A stretch of 64,000 nt of DNA from Sialis fuliginosa. Taxonomy: Eukaryota > Arthropoda > Insecta > Megaloptera > Sialidae. The translations under genes were made by a program, and so were the position numbers. Each line of letters opens with the position of its first letter. Within the stretch, counting starts at the first letter, position 1. Below the pieces are notes generated by a model. That model was given only the letters and a program-made list of their open reading frames with translations, did no database searches and was not told the origin of the DNA. The stretch covers positions 5,334,501-5,398,500 of the forward strand of contig OY540822.1 of assembly GCA_961205875.1 (NCBI GenBank), written 5' to 3'. This document shows positions 41,400 to 52,977 of the stretch, in pieces.

Positions 41400-42395
41400 T
41401 TAAATTTTATAAAGAAAAAATGGTAATTTACTTAAATAAAAAATATAGAACATATATGGGACGTTCTTCGTCAAACGGAACAAGGCTCTGCCCAAAATTC
41501 ATGTTGATAGATTTGAGTGATCTTGGGCTTAAAATGATCGTTATTGATCCCTCTTTATGGGGTAGTGTGGCCTTTTGGAAAATTTCAAAATGGCGGCCAG
41601 AAATCAGAGAAAAATCAAGATTGTGGAGTAAAATATAAGCAAATGAAAATATTTACGGCCGATTCGATTGGTTTTGGGTGCAAATTGTTTGTAATTGACA
41701 GCCCTAAAAAGTTGGATAGGTAAGTTGGCGAAATCCAAGATGGCGGCTGAAACCTAAAAATCGTCGAAAAATGAACTTTTTGACACTAAACTTGATTATA
41801 TTGGCCTCAAATGTTGAAACTCAATCACTCATTACATATACAGGTTATTATAAATCCAAAATCTAAAATGGCGGCTTCGATTAACCTCAAAATGTAATAA
41901 AATCGGTAAAAAACGGTGAAATTTAAGTGGAAACAGTCCCGAACGAGTATATTGATGGTTCATAGATCGTCAAATGATTGATTTTTTATATCGTGAAGTC
42001 AAACTTCATAAATCAAATATGGCGGGGTTAAAATGGCATCAAACAATGTCATATATAAGGAAAACCCCATTGTTAAATGAACTCGCACAACCCATTTTGT
42101 TGAAATTCTTAAGCGAAACGTGATATCTTGTGGTTTTGAGCATTCTGAATACGAGTCCGTACTCAGAATTGGCCAGAATCAGTTTAAACAAAAAATTATT
42201 TCTTTGTTTTATAAAAATTTTTTCTTTTATTTTTTTATATTTTGTTGTTGATAATATTTTGGATGCACTAGAGTATCTAAATGCAGTAAGGGTTTTATCG
42301 GACGAGACTTTGAAGGCATGAGCTTTAGAAATTTTTGGTACCGCTGGTGCTGTGACAAATCTTTCTATTATAGTCTAAATAACAACAAACTTTGA
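41400..42395. other. Non-coding stretch with repeated ATGGCGGC-type phrases
   Basis: AAAATGGCGGCC, CAAGATGGCGGCTG, AAAATGGCGGCTT and ATATGGCGGGG occur at roughly 100-150-base intervals between 41588 and 42026. This suggests a degenerate tandem or a non-coding repeat. No gene was recognised; frames at 41420 and 42130 lack family features. Confidence 0.45.
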
Positions 42396-42467
42396 AATTC
42401 ACTCCTCAAGTGTGACGTCACAATCGCCATTTTTGTTGAGGCAGGTCTAGGTCGCGTTCCAAACAAA
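42396..42467 (+). repeat. Left terminal inverted repeat of the ISL2EU-like element
   Basis: It pairs with 46492-46565 with a few mismatches and two 1-base indels. A central palindrome GTGACGTCAC is conserved in both ends. Confidence 0.88.
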
Positions 42468-42732
42468 CTAAGTTCTATACGTTATTGTCGCTAGGCTTGT
42501 TTTAAAATCGTTCTTTTATTAAAATTTTCTTTGGTGTTTGAGTTTTAAAGAAGATTTATAGGTTCATATAGCTATAAGGTATGTATTACAAATACAATTT
42601 TCCAACAAATTGATTATTGTAAATAGTAAAATGTGGAAAGTAAATAGTAAGGTTATGTATCACTCTAATATGTACTTTGTTTTTGTTCTTAGAATCAACA
42701 TTTCTTATTTTGTCGGCTTCTAAACCGTTACA

Positions 42733-44423
42733 ATGAGTCACAACAAACACGTTTTGAAATTAAGTGCAATTGCAAATTTCTTCTCCGCAGCGGATGAAAG
42801 AAGGTTGATTTCTCGAGGTGAAAATTCGGTGGAATCCAACCACATTAAAAGTTTTCACTTTGTGCCTGAACTATTATTATTGAAGGGTGAAGTGCATGCG
42901 AGTATGAGAGACCGTTTTTATACTGTTGAGGTAAAGCATATATGTTACTCCTAAAAAACAACAATGTTATTTCAATCTAACACATCGCAAACTTATACAT
43001 TGATCTTTTACGATGCATCGATAACTTACATCAATGTTTTCTAAACATCGAATACTTTTATAGAGTATTTAATTTATTTTAATTATCGGATCAAGATTGA
43101 TTTTTTCGATACATCGCATGAATCCAAAAAAATTGATACCTTAACGATACGTCGAATTACATCGGTACACAAAAAGCGAACATCAAGAATGTTTTTGATG
43201 CATCGATATATATAGAATATCCCTAATATATATTATTTATCATTTTATTTTTAAAACTATTTTAAGCTTGGGCATAATATTGTAGGTTAACCTTTTCAAG
43301 GATGGGGAAATAAAGTGTGTTTCCTGCACATGTCCACGAGGTCAGTTCTTGTGTCATCACGTTGCAGCTGTTTGCATCTTTGGACACCATAATATATCGG
43401 TGACAGATGTGGAATGTCGGTGGGCGGCAAAAAAAATTAAAGAAGAAGATGTCAAGACCATTGATGAAATGTATGTGGCAAAAAGTCATGTGTCAGTGGA
43501 TACTGAGCTTACCGAAGATGAAGTAAAAAAATTTTATAAAAGTTTACAACAGTTTGGAACTGCTGTTGGCTTTACGTGGCTCTTACGTCCTGAGCCAACA
43601 ACTCAACTCAATATTCTTCTTGATATCGAAGAATATGTATTTTCAGAAGAATATTGTACAGCAGATGATAAAAAAAATGCTTTCAGGATCTGAAGATACA
43701 ATTAAAGAAGTCTGCAAATATACAGTGGGTCAGTCGGCAAATGAAAATTGGCTGACATGGCGGAAAAACCGATTAACAGCCAGCAATTTTGGAGTTAATT
43801 TGGCAGCGATAGCCAGAAAAAAGTACCCGCCTTCTTTGTTTAAACGATTAACAGGTAAGAAAAATATATATTCTTACTTACTTTTAAATATTTTATACAG
43901 GGCTTTTTTAACATTTCTATTTATTACAGGTTTCTACAACCTAGATAATATTAAATCCATTCAATGGGGTATTACTCATGAAGATGTGGCCCGAAAACAA
44001 TTTTCAGAAGAAACAAAGTTACAGGTGGTACGCACGGGTCTATGGCTACACAGCTGCGGTTTTCTTGGGGCGACTCCAGATGGTCTTGTTGGAGATAATG
44101 CTATAATAGAAATAAAGTGTCCCTTTAAGTTCAGGGATCAATCAATGAGCGTTAAGCTACAAACTGATCAATCATATGTAGTTTATTTTATTGGTGATGA
44201 AATAATGCTCAATAAAAACCACGATTATTACCACCAAATTCAAGGCAATTTGGCTATTTCTGGTCAGGAACTATGCCATTTGTTTATTTGGACACCTCAA
44301 GAAAACATTTTAATCGATGTCCACAGGGATGATAAATGGGTTGACAATTTAGAGCTATTGGAAACATTTTACTTTGATAAGTATTTACCCCATATTATTT
44401 CCAATGTTTTAGATGATGTATAA
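42733..44423 (+). CDS. SWIM zinc finger and YqaJ-like nuclease of the ISL2EU element
   Basis: Exons are 42733-42930, 43286-43854 and 43930-44423; both introns have GT..AG ends and fitting phases. Exon 1 encodes MSHNKHVLKLSAIANFFSAAD and a DRFYTVE strand. Exon 2 starts with a SWIM finger CTCPRGQFLCHH (C-X-C-Xn-C-X-H). The nuclease starts at ANENWLTWRKNRLTASNFG, and exon 3 holds WGITHEDVARKQF, GATPDGLVG and EIKCPF, the acidic D..ExK core of YqaJ/lambda-exonuclease folds, then HDYYHQIQGNLAISG. One frameshift sits in the A-run near 43672. It probably processes DNA ends during transposition (inference). The second intron (75 bp) is in frame, so retention would not break the protein. Confidence 0.8.
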
Positions 44424-44681
44424 ATTTAATTCAATAAAAATACATAAAATCTATTTCCTCTTTTATTTTCATATTATACAAAAATACAAATGGTCAAGTA
44501 GGTATTTACACTTATTATTAGTGTCCGATTGAAGGTCAATTTTTGTATAGAATGTTGCGACAGACCGTAATAAAATAATAAAAATAAATGCTTGTACAAA
44601 ATATTTATAATAAAATTTATGAAATTGAAATGTCGCTTCAGGATATCCGATAGGAACTCCATAACATCCCTGCTTTAAACA

Positions 44682-46241
44682 CTAATAGTCATATAAGTGC
44701 TGAACCTCTTTTATGAGAGGAAACTGTAAATTTGTGAGGGCTGCACAAACCTGAAAAACAACAGATGCATGAGGGATTAAAGTGGCCGGTATTAAAAACA
44801 TAATCGTATAACTCTTTATTCGTCTTATGGCACGTTCCACGTGAATTCGAGCTTTTGCTATTGTTCTTGTCCTAATAACTTGCTCCGGAGTGAACTGAGG
44901 TGTAGTTAAAAAAGGTGGCACATTCAACGAAACACCTTCTGGTAACACATCAGATATGAGAAAGCCTTTATCAGCAAGTACTAAATCCCCAGCTGACAAT
45001 TTTTCAGTAATTCCACGATGGGCTGTAATTTTTTTGTCAGATGTGGACTTTGGATATAACTTACTTGCAAAAGTAATCACACCATTGGGTGCAACTCCTA
45101 TTAGTCCCTTTAAGGTGTTGCGGTGTTTATATGAACTGTAAGTTGCGCGTTGTTTTTCCATATTTTTTGGGTGAATTGTACTCACTTCTGTACAATCAAT
45201 AATTATCCTGCAGTTAGTAAACGAACTAAAAGATACGGGGCTGCACATTTTGTTCTTTGTTCGTGATGGAATATCTTTCATCAGTTGTTTAAATAAAACT
45301 TCATGCAATGCATATAGCCATGTTTTAAAAATATTAGAAACCGTTTCACGGCTTATGTTGAACCTTGCAGCCAGGTCATCATTTAATAAATTTAATTTTA
45401 ATTTCATTAACGTGAGAAGTAACTGGTCAATTTTCGACAACTTTACAACTTGCCAGCCTAAGAAATAATTTAATTTTTTATTTTCAAATAACGAAAATAA
45501 TGTTAAAAAAATTTCTTTTTTAGGAAGTCCCGTATAAACATTTATTAAATGGTCATTATTCTCAATATTGAAACGAAAAACTTAATGTTAAGTTTTTCAT
45601 CTTATTTTTCAATTGCTCTATTTCTTGTTTAAAAAAATAGTTTTCTGCCTCTGACATGGCTACGAACTGTTAGGAATGTTCAAAAGTTTTCGGTTCGACT
45701 TCTGGTACAGGAGTTTCCACTTCAATTTCTGGCTCAGCAGGTGGTGTTGAAGGATCCAATTGCATTGGAATCTCACTTTCATCACTGGGTACTTGTCTCT
45801 GTAAACCAGAAGGTCCGGCATCGCTGTCAGCTGCTTCGATAGTCTTCTTCCTGTGATATCCATATTTTATACACAAATATATATGTAAATTGGCATGCCT
45901 GTATTAACCTTCCAATTTTTGGTTTGTGTTCAGAAATGTCCAGTTTTTTCCCCACATTAAAATCAAAAATAGTAGGTCGATTCTTCCGATCAATGTTAAC
46001 AAAATGACAGCTACAGATGCGAGAATATTTCGAAGGCTCCCTGTCTTTTCGTCTAAAACATTGTATAATGCATAAAATTATGAAATTCACAAAACAAAAT
46101 AACCATGTGTAATGCGTATGGTATCTACCTTATTAATTTAATCCACTTTTTCAGTTCACTGCTTTCCTTCGGAAAAACAAAAAATGTACAATCATGGCTT
46201 GTACTATAATGTTTGCAGGTGGGTGCAAAACACATAACCAT
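44682..46241 (-). CDS. THAP-domain DDE transposase of the ISL2EU element (disrupted)
   Basis: Exon 1 (46241-46129) and exon 2 (46052-45909) encode a THAP zinc finger: CFAPTC, then ICSCHFV, with the family phrase PTIFDFN. Exon 3 from 45850 has an acidic/proline-rich linker, an in-frame TAA near 45675 and a coiled coil (AENYFFKQEIEQL). A frameshift near 45590 follows. The frame is then open to 44682 with an HTH (LAARFNISRETVSNIFKTW) and the DDE core. Counting from the Met at 45440 these are D82 (IIDCTE), D157 (LVLADKGF) and E202 (HVERAIRRIK). Introns have GT..AG ends in matching phase. All catalytic residues are present, but the stop and frameshift make this copy probably inactive. Confidence 0.85.
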
Positions 46242-46491
46242 GATTTTTTAGTTTAATTTTTACCTAAAAATAAATAAAACATGCGTTATCTGCGTTATAG
46301 TCAAAGCGTTACATAACCTCACTTCATTTAAAATCCTTTTTCTTCACATAAAGTAGGCAAAATCTTTAGAAATTATTATTGGAATCGATAAATTATAGCA
46401 AAAGGAATAAGTAAATGTATTTACCTTAAAAAAAAAACGTAAACTTTAATAAAACAATCACTTCTTAGATAAATTCATGTGTTAATCTCGC

Positions 46492-46565
46492 TTTGTTTGG
46501 AACGCGAACCTAGACCTACCTCAATCAAAATGGCGATTGTGACGTCACGACTTGTGGAGTGAATT
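46492..46565 (-). repeat. Right terminal inverted repeat of the ISL2EU-like element
   Basis: It is complementary to 42396-42467. The outer boundary is set where the similarity stops, at AATT/CCCTG. Confidence 0.88.
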
Positions 46566-46705
46566 ACCCTGAAAATTGAGGTTAAAGTCAAGGAAAAGGT
46601 CAATATTGAGTGCTTGATCCAAAGACAATAATTTTCTGCTGATATTAGCCCTTGGTATGGATCTTGGCTTCTGGGTGTAAGCCGCGTCGGTTTGGTCGTG
46701 TTATC

Positions 46706-46750
46706 GGCCAACGTTTCGTCACACATTGCAGTGGATATCTTCAGGGCTCT
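46706..46750 (-). ncRNA. Degenerate hammerhead motif at the 3' side of the Penelope-like element
   Basis: On the minus strand: GAGCC, CTGAAGA, a 19-base arm region, CGAAAC, GTT, GGC. This has the hammerhead order with A for U in the third-last core position, as in copies A and B at 310-480 and 15936-16290. It lies downstream of the GIY-YIG end, where Penelope-like elements carry hammerheads. Cleavage activity is doubtful. Confidence 0.5.
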
Positions 46751-46785
46751 TCTAAAAGTGTAACGGAGGCAAGGGTCCGCACTCG

Positions 46786-49130
46786 TTAAATACTAGTTCG
46801 GACAGCGGTCAGTGGTGACTCGGACGCACCTGATTGGTGCGCGCTCGAGCCTGTGCCCTCGTGTCGTACACCAGTCTCAGCTGGAGGGGGTGGCCTGGTG
46901 AACAGATGTCGCCAGGCGCTGCTGAGTGGATATCCGTCGTCTCTGTTTATGTTATTATTGTTTTTGAGGATCTCGATCGATTCTCGGACAATGCGGGGGT
47001 AATAGCGGGATGTTTTCGCTAGGACCTCGGTTTCGTCGAATCGGATACTATGGTTCTGCGTGTGCGCATGCTCTGCCAACGCAGATTTGTCTAATTGTTT
47101 TAGACGTGTCTGTCTGGCATGCTCTTGCACCCGTGTCCCTATAGTACGTCCGGTTTGGCCGATATACACGAACCCACAGCTACAAGGAATAGAGTATACT
47201 CCTTCAGTGTGTAGTGGTATGTAGTCCTTGGGGTTCCTGAGTCTCTGGGTGATTTTGTTAGGGGGCGTGAAAATTGGTCTGATATCGTGACTCCTTAACA
47301 GTTTACACAACCGGTCTGTTGTGCCGCGTACATACGAAAGTATGGCTGTAGATATGTAATCGGGATCCGGTTTCGGCTAATCTGTTTTAGGGGTCGTCTT
47401 ATCGTGTATGGCCCCCGTAATGTCCCGGGTTTTGTAACCGTTCAGCTTGAGGGCTGAGGTGACATTATCCAGTTCACTTCGGAGGTTAGTCGGATGTGAC
47501 AGGGAGAACGCTCTGTGTACCAGAGTTCACCACTGAGCGTAATTGGGAGGGATGGTGGTGTGACGACGCATTGAGGTAGCGGTTTGTGTGTGTGGGTTTG
47601 CGGTACACACTGTGTACTAGCGAACCCTCAGGGGTGCGTTCTACCAGGACATCTAGAAAAGGCAATTTGCCTTCAACTTCTGTTTCCATGGTGAAACGGA
47701 TGTTGGGGTGTTGATTGTTTAGGAAGTCGAGAAAAGAGGGGAGGGTGTCCCGTCCATGGGGCCAGACGACGAAAGTGTCATCAACGTATCTGTACCAACA
47801 TGTCGGTTTGAGCGGAGTATGCTCGAGGGTTTCAGTTTCGAATGCCTCCATAAATATGTTGGCAACAACTGGTGACAGCGGGGAACCCATGGCGGTACCT
47901 GATACTTGTTCATAGTATTCGCCTTGATAGAGAAAATATGTCGATGTGAGACACGCTTGAATGAGGTCCGGGAGGTCGGATGCCTGGTCGTGTGAGCCCA
48001 AGAGTTGATTAATAATATTAATCGTGTCCTGGACTGAAACCTTAGTGAACAGTGACTCTACGTCAAAACTCACTAAGATGTCACCTGGGTTGGTTTTTAG
48101 AGTATTCAGGATCGACACGAAATGTGACGAGTTCCTGATGTGATGTGGGGATTTGTCCACGAAAGGTTGTAGTGAGTTCGACAAAAATTTTGCCAGCTTA
48201 TAGGTGGGTGAGCCTATAGCACTCACAATAGGGCGGAGGGGGGTGTTGGGTTTATGGATTTTCGGCAACCCGTAAATCCGAGGCAGCCGGGAGTCCTGTG
48301 GGAGGATAGTTTTCTGGGTGGTGACCGGGATGGTGCTTGAGGACTTAATCAAAGTTTTGATGTAAGTCTCGGTTTTGGTGGTGGGATTGTGTCTTAGTTT
48401 TTTGTATGAAGTCTCGTCGGAAAGTAATTCGTCCATTTTTCTGTGACAGTCGGATGTGTCTAGGACCACCGTGGCGTTACCTTTGTCTGCGGCGAGGATT
48501 ATAATGTCCTCGTCGTTCTTAAGGTTTTTCAGGGCTTCCCTTTCGTCTCGTGTGATGTTGGGTTTCGGAGGTTTCGCATTTTTCAGGATCATACTCGTTT
48601 CATGACGGATATTCTCCGCCACGTCCCGAGGGGACCTTACTTAGTGCTGATTCCACACTACACACGATTTCCTCCATAGGAATCGTCCTCGGAGTAATGG
48701 CGTAGTTCGGTCCCTTAGCCAAAATGTCTGTAGCATCCTGGGAGAGGGGTTTGCTCGATAAGTTTACAACCGTGTGAGCGGGACTGGTCCGTGGTCTGGG
48801 TTTTTGTGTTTTGTGAAGTCTGTCGTATTTATGTATGTGTTTTTGTGTGATAGTGTGTGCGGTCTTGTCTGTTTGTTTGTGTGTAATGTCGTCAATTTTG
48901 TCAAAATGGGTATTCGTCATTGTACAACTCAATTTCAGGTGCAGGCTATATAACTGTTTGTTGATATGGTCAAGTTTACGACGCGTGTCCGTGATGCGCT
49001 CTCTGGTTAGAGCCATACTGGCACGTGCGTAGATGTTGTTCACCTGTTGCGTATGGAATTGAGGTTTAATTCTGAGGAACGCAGGGATAACCCCATTGTC
49101 TCGGCATCTTTGTAAAAATGCCAAGGAACA
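46786..49130 (-). pseudogene. Penelope-like element protein (RT plus GIY-YIG), near full length
   Basis: The N-terminal region (49124-48610) has VNNIYARASMALTRERI and NLSSKPLSQDATDILAKGPNYAITP. The RT runs from 48622: DEDIIILAADKGNATVVL, LPRIYGLPKIHKPNTPLRPIVSAIGS, SFDVESLFTKVSV, GTAMGSPLSPVVANIFME and the catalytic CWYRYVDDTFVVW (about 47790). The C-terminal GIY-YIG endonuclease is at 47310-46786 (GVYSIPCSCGFVYIGQTGRTIGTRVQEH). Breaks are a frameshift near 48615, another near 47525 and a TAG near 47378. Lack of LTRs and the RT-GIY-YIG order define the class. GC content is clearly higher than in its neighbours. Confidence 0.93.
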
Positions 49131-49483
49131 GAGAAGTTTGAACCGGTTAGTACGTAGCTATTCAAAAGTTTTTAAAAATTTTAAAATAATTCTCCACGCT
49201 TTATTAGACCAAAATAAATATTTTGTGTATCTTGTACTTTTTTTCTAAAGTTTGTGGTTTCTGAGTAAAAAAATCTTGAAAGTTCAAAATCTCGAATTAT
49301 TTTGTTAGATACCTTGGAAAGCTTGGGTTGTTCAAAAAAAAATTTTCAAGATAAAATTCAAGGTCATGGTCGTTCGTCCCCCTCCTTGCCCAACAACTTT
49401 TGTATAAAACTTTTTTTATTATTTCGCTTACCGGACGAGTTATTCTCCATTAAAGGTTAAAATGATCCACCCGGTATATTTTA
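49131..49483. other. Non-coding AT-rich stretch
   Basis: No gene recognised. A phrase near 49465 (GATCCACCCGGTATATTTT) looks like a small mobile-element end, but no partner was found. Confidence 0.4.
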
Positions 49484-50210
49484 TTCATGATTAAAAGTTA
49501 TAAACTTTGTTAGTTTTCTCCTTATTCTACGCTTTTTCTTAGTTCTATTAGACTCAAAATGCTTAGCTCGTATTTGAGAGAATTTTAATAGAATACTTTT
49601 TATAATGTTAGTTCTATGCTGCTTAGGATCATCCGAGTGTCGAATAACTAACAAACCTTTGGTATAATGGAACACATGCTTTGGCAAATTTCCTTAAAAA
49701 AACCTTTTTTAGAAACGTACTTAATTCAATCTAAAATGTCGTTCTAATAAACGACATATATTAAATATATCCTCACTCGGTTTAACTAAACCACCTCTAT
49801 TTTTTTATCTAGCAAAGCAGAATGACTAGTCTCATTCGTTAATAACATAGGACATACACTTTGTATGCATGAATAATTTTCTTATTATAAATCCTGCAAT
49901 GTAGTCAATAACAACATCTATGTATCTTTTATTTTGATTGTAGCCATAAAAATTAATATCGTCGTAATCAATACTTTGCAAGGGTAATTTTTGTAGAGTT
50001 TGAATTGGACGCGTCATACGCTTGTTCAAAGATATTCAAGTTTCTTCAGAGATTTGCAAGAGTTCTGTATTTTCTAGCACAGCACAGTTACCTTTCTCAG
50101 ATCCTTTTATGTCCGCATGGATGAGTAGTTTTTTTAAAATGTTCATGAACTGATAGCAACTAGGGTTATTATTATTACCATTTCGGTTTCGTACTGCACT
50201 AAAAATATAC
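49484..50210 (-). pseudogene. P-element/THAP9-like transposase, C-terminal fragment
   Basis: The minus strand reads YIFSAVRNRNGNNNNPSCYQFMNILKKLL (about 50205), GNCAVLEN, an in-frame stop near 50036, DYIAGFIIRKLF (about 49900) and, after another break, LLKFSQIRAKHF, ending RRIRRKLTKF near 49500. The order FSxVRxRxGxNxNPS..QF, YIAGxxxRKL, C-terminal RxKLTK is that of P-element and THAP9 proteins. The THAP finger and catalytic core are absent. Decayed fragment. Confidence 0.72.
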
Positions 50211-51120
50211 CTCCAATTGGTCCTGCGACAATTTATAAGTGAGTAAATACAAACTGTGCTTTTTGAAATACTTTTCAAAAATTTAAATAGCGGGAAGCAC
50301 TTGCCCCTCCCCGCCGACCAATCAGCACGCGGAGCGAGAGAGGAAGGATGTAGATTTATTGCGCTTTCTCTCTCGCACACTTGTTTTGCACGGCCGAGCG
50401 GTAAGGCTGCCTCTAGTAGGTACCTGCTCGAAGTTTATTACTGTACAGTTTTTTTAACGAAGCTATTAGCCTGTGCCTATTACCTGGACAGTTGGAATTA
50501 AATTCTTGTAATATTTTACTCCATGTCATATTTTTCGGTTCCAGCGTAACAGCATCAGGTTTTTTATTTTCTATTATGTGTTTATATTTGTTTATTAAGC
50601 TAAATGTTTTTCAGTCGATGAAAAATTTGCTGTACGACATTTCAATTTCATGTTCCGTAAATCAATGTAATATAAATATTATAATACATATAATTATTAA
50701 TTAACAATGTATATTATATTATGATAATATTTTAATTACCGTTTTCTCCATTTTCGTCCTTTATTCTCCGAATACAAAATTATTGAAACACACAGTTAAG
50801 ATGCACATAAAGATCTAGCGAGCCAAAAATGTCAAAAGTAATACATATCGTATATTTTATGACACCCCTTTTGAATTTTGACTAAAACATGTGTTTCACA
50901 GATGTGTTTTTGAAAAATCAGCCACTTGGTGTAAGTACACAAACGTAAGATATAAAAAGTTTCTAGATTTTTACAGTGTTGTCATGGTTAACGGTTTTAT
51001 AGCTAAGCATGGTGGCTTGGGAGACGGTGCAAACGAAACAAAACTTAAGCTTTGCTCAAATTTAATCCAAACTTAGCTAAGCTTGACTTATGTTTAATAC
51101 GGTGCAAACGGGCATTAATG
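50211..51120. other. Non-coding region with a GC-rich patch
   Basis: 50281-50420 is GC-rich with GAGCGAGAGAGGAAG and CTTTCTCTCTCGC facing each other, perhaps a short inverted element. The remainder is AT-rich without recognisable genes. Confidence 0.4.
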
Positions 51121-51124
51121 TCTC

Positions 51125-51500
51125 TACCAAGTAATTTTTACCACTTGTATTCTTGCACACTGCACTTAAATGGCCTTTTTGCTGACACTTTTTACACTTG
51201 TAGAATCTATACTTGCATCTGTTGAAGCAATAAAAAAACTTTAAACTTTTTTCATCTGCTTGCTTTTGTTAATATTCACTGTAGCTTGACCCACTATTAC
51301 AAATTTGTCTTTAACAATATTTTCTAATTGATTCACGAATTTACAAGGTATCACCGTATTTTTTACTCTTACGAACCAACTGCTAATATTTTCATTTGAA
51401 TATTGATTAAGATTGTAAAATTCAATTCTTTTTCTGTATATTGATATTTGTGGTGAAAACTGATTTGTTAACATTTCCGATAATTCCTTATACGATTTAC
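51125..51500 (-). pseudogene. LTR-retrotransposon gag fragment
   Basis: The frame 51474-51241 reads NQFSPQISIYRKRIEFYNLNQ, ISSWFVRVKN and CKFVNQLENIVKDKFVIVG, the order found in insect Gypsy gag capsids. Past a stop, a zinc knuckle KCKKCQQKGHLSAVCKN (C-X2-C-X4-H-X4-C) is at about 51150-51200. No LTR or pol is nearby. Confidence 0.65.
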
Positions 51501-51630
51501 TTGTAGGTGTATTTGGATCACATTAGTATCTTAATACTTTATAAGCTGTATCTCCATGTTAATAACACCGATACTTTTCTGCTTTCACCTATTTCATTAG
51601 CCAGAAAATATTGTTCTAATCTTCCTCTGT

Positions 51631-51655
51631 AGATTAGATTAGATTAGATTAGATA
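51631..51655 (-). repeat. (TCTAA)n 3' tail
   Basis: About five TCTAA units (minus strand) follow the 3' UTR and mark the 3' end of the non-LTR element. Confidence 0.8.
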
Positions 51656-51739
51656 AAGGGGGGGTGGAGCGAGGCTCCTGCACTTAGGCCGCTAGGGCCC
51701 ATTGTGCCCCCTTGAGGTTACCAAGACTTCATTCTTTAA

Positions 51740-52973
51740 GGGCTTACATACAGTTAGAAGGCTTCAAAAAGACGGATTTTCAAGAATTTTTTTCGCGCAG
51801 ACTATTCAATTTATTAATTTGAAAATTGGTGTACATATTATAATAACCTTATAATATATTAACATATTTTTTATTTGTCAAAATAATCTTCGCGAATGTT
51901 GCTATCGCCGATCTCCTAGAGCTCCGCAAAAAAAAACCAATTTTGCGGTGATCACGATATCTCTGGACCGGATTATCTGAAATGAAAAAACCAAATAAAT
52001 TTCGTTAATATAATACATTATCTAGTATTTAATCGAAGGAATTAGCGAAAAAATAATTTTTGACAAAATGGCGACTTCTTAAAATAAAAGACTTAATTTT
52101 GAACGAAAATTTAAGCCTTAAATTGTTTATAAAATGTAAAATATTTATCGGAGAAAAAAAATCTTCGATTAATTACTAAAAAATCTAGTTAAAAAGGTTG
52201 TGTTAAAATTTGAGACTGATCGGTTCAGCCGTTTTCGAGAAATCTTGATCACCGATTTTGAAAACATAGTTTTGAGAAAAACGCGTTTAAAGTTTCAAAA
52301 GCGTTTTACATGTGGTAAATTTTGTTTTTTTTCAACTTACATGGAGTCATCTATTCCAGGGCCATATAATAATCCGTTCGCATCGTTGGCAGCTTCTAAT
52401 AATTCGATTTGATGCTGTCTGCGAGCCATTCTTCCCTCTCTGGTGCTCTCGTGTGATCTCAGGTCGGAGATCTTGATGCGCTGCACATCTTCTTTATCTG
52501 TATATGAATGCGCATTGGACCCAAGTGAGACGCCCATTGCATTCATATAATATAAAAGGGCAGCTGTCCCTTCATTGAAGATGCCAGCAGCTATATATGC
52601 AGCCATTTCCACCGTTTTTGATCCGGCTGGAAGTACTTTTGGAGTGATCTTCCACACCAGTTGGTTATAGCTAATAAACTATCAACTTGTCGATCATTTT
52701 TGCTGTCAGCTTGCCTTTTCCACCGAGAGTTTTTTTTTTTTTTTTTCCATCCTTTTTTTCCACCGTTTCCACTTTCTTTTCCACACACCAACACACCGGT
52801 CCCCGACTGTGAGACGCGCCTCCCTAACGAGCCTTCATAAATGTGTCTATAACTTCGAAAATATTCGTCTGATTGACATAAAATTTTGAGTGTGTATGCT
52901 CAAATATATGTATATTCAGAAAATACAAAAAAAAAAAAACGATTTTTTGAAAATTACAAGTGTATGTAAGCCC
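51740..52973 (-). mobile_element. Kolobok-like DNA transposon, internally deleted
   Basis: The ends are GGGCTTACATACA and its complement, flanked by TTAA (51736-51739 and 52974-52977), the target duplication of Kolobok and piggyBac. It carries only a C-terminal transposase fragment. Excision in silico restores the last codons of the host non-LTR ORF2 (DLF..KE stop). Confidence 0.85.
52337..52657 (-). pseudogene. Kolobok-type transposase, C-terminal fragment
   Basis: The 106-residue frame (KVLPAGSKTVEMAAYIAAGIF, NEGTAALLYYMNAMGVSLGSNAHSY, REGRMARRQ, LLYGPGIDD) resembles the conserved tail of a widespread invertebrate transposase family (ExxxxxAxxxFNxG..LxxMGxxxGxNA..YGxG). The frame meets GTAAGT right after the last aspartates, a good splice donor, so the original gene probably had a further exon. 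The N-terminal and catalytic parts are gone. Confidence 0.65.
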
Positions 52974-52977
52974 TTAA

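Larger units (their letters stand above)
42396..46565. mobile_element. ISL2EU-like DNA transposon with two convergent genes
   Basis: Inverted ends of 72-74 bases (42396-42467 and 46492-46565) start AATTCACTCC and include GTGACGTCACAATCGCCATTTT. Inside are a plus-strand SWIM/YqaJ nuclease gene (42733-44423) and a minus-strand THAP/DDE transposase gene (46241-44682), tail to tail and 258 bases apart. A THAP-type transposase with a DDE_4-like core plus a YqaJ-like nuclease is, as I recall it, the ISL2EU arrangement. The target duplication is not readable. Total length is 4170 bp. Confidence 0.82.

Noticed and set aside
47715..47915. Short frames antisense to the Penelope-like RT
   Set aside because: Shadows of a well-supported RT frame on the minus strand.
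50281..50420. GAGA-rich patch as a host promoter
   Set aside because: No downstream gene was found, and the facing GAGAG/CTCTC blocks look more like a small inverted element.
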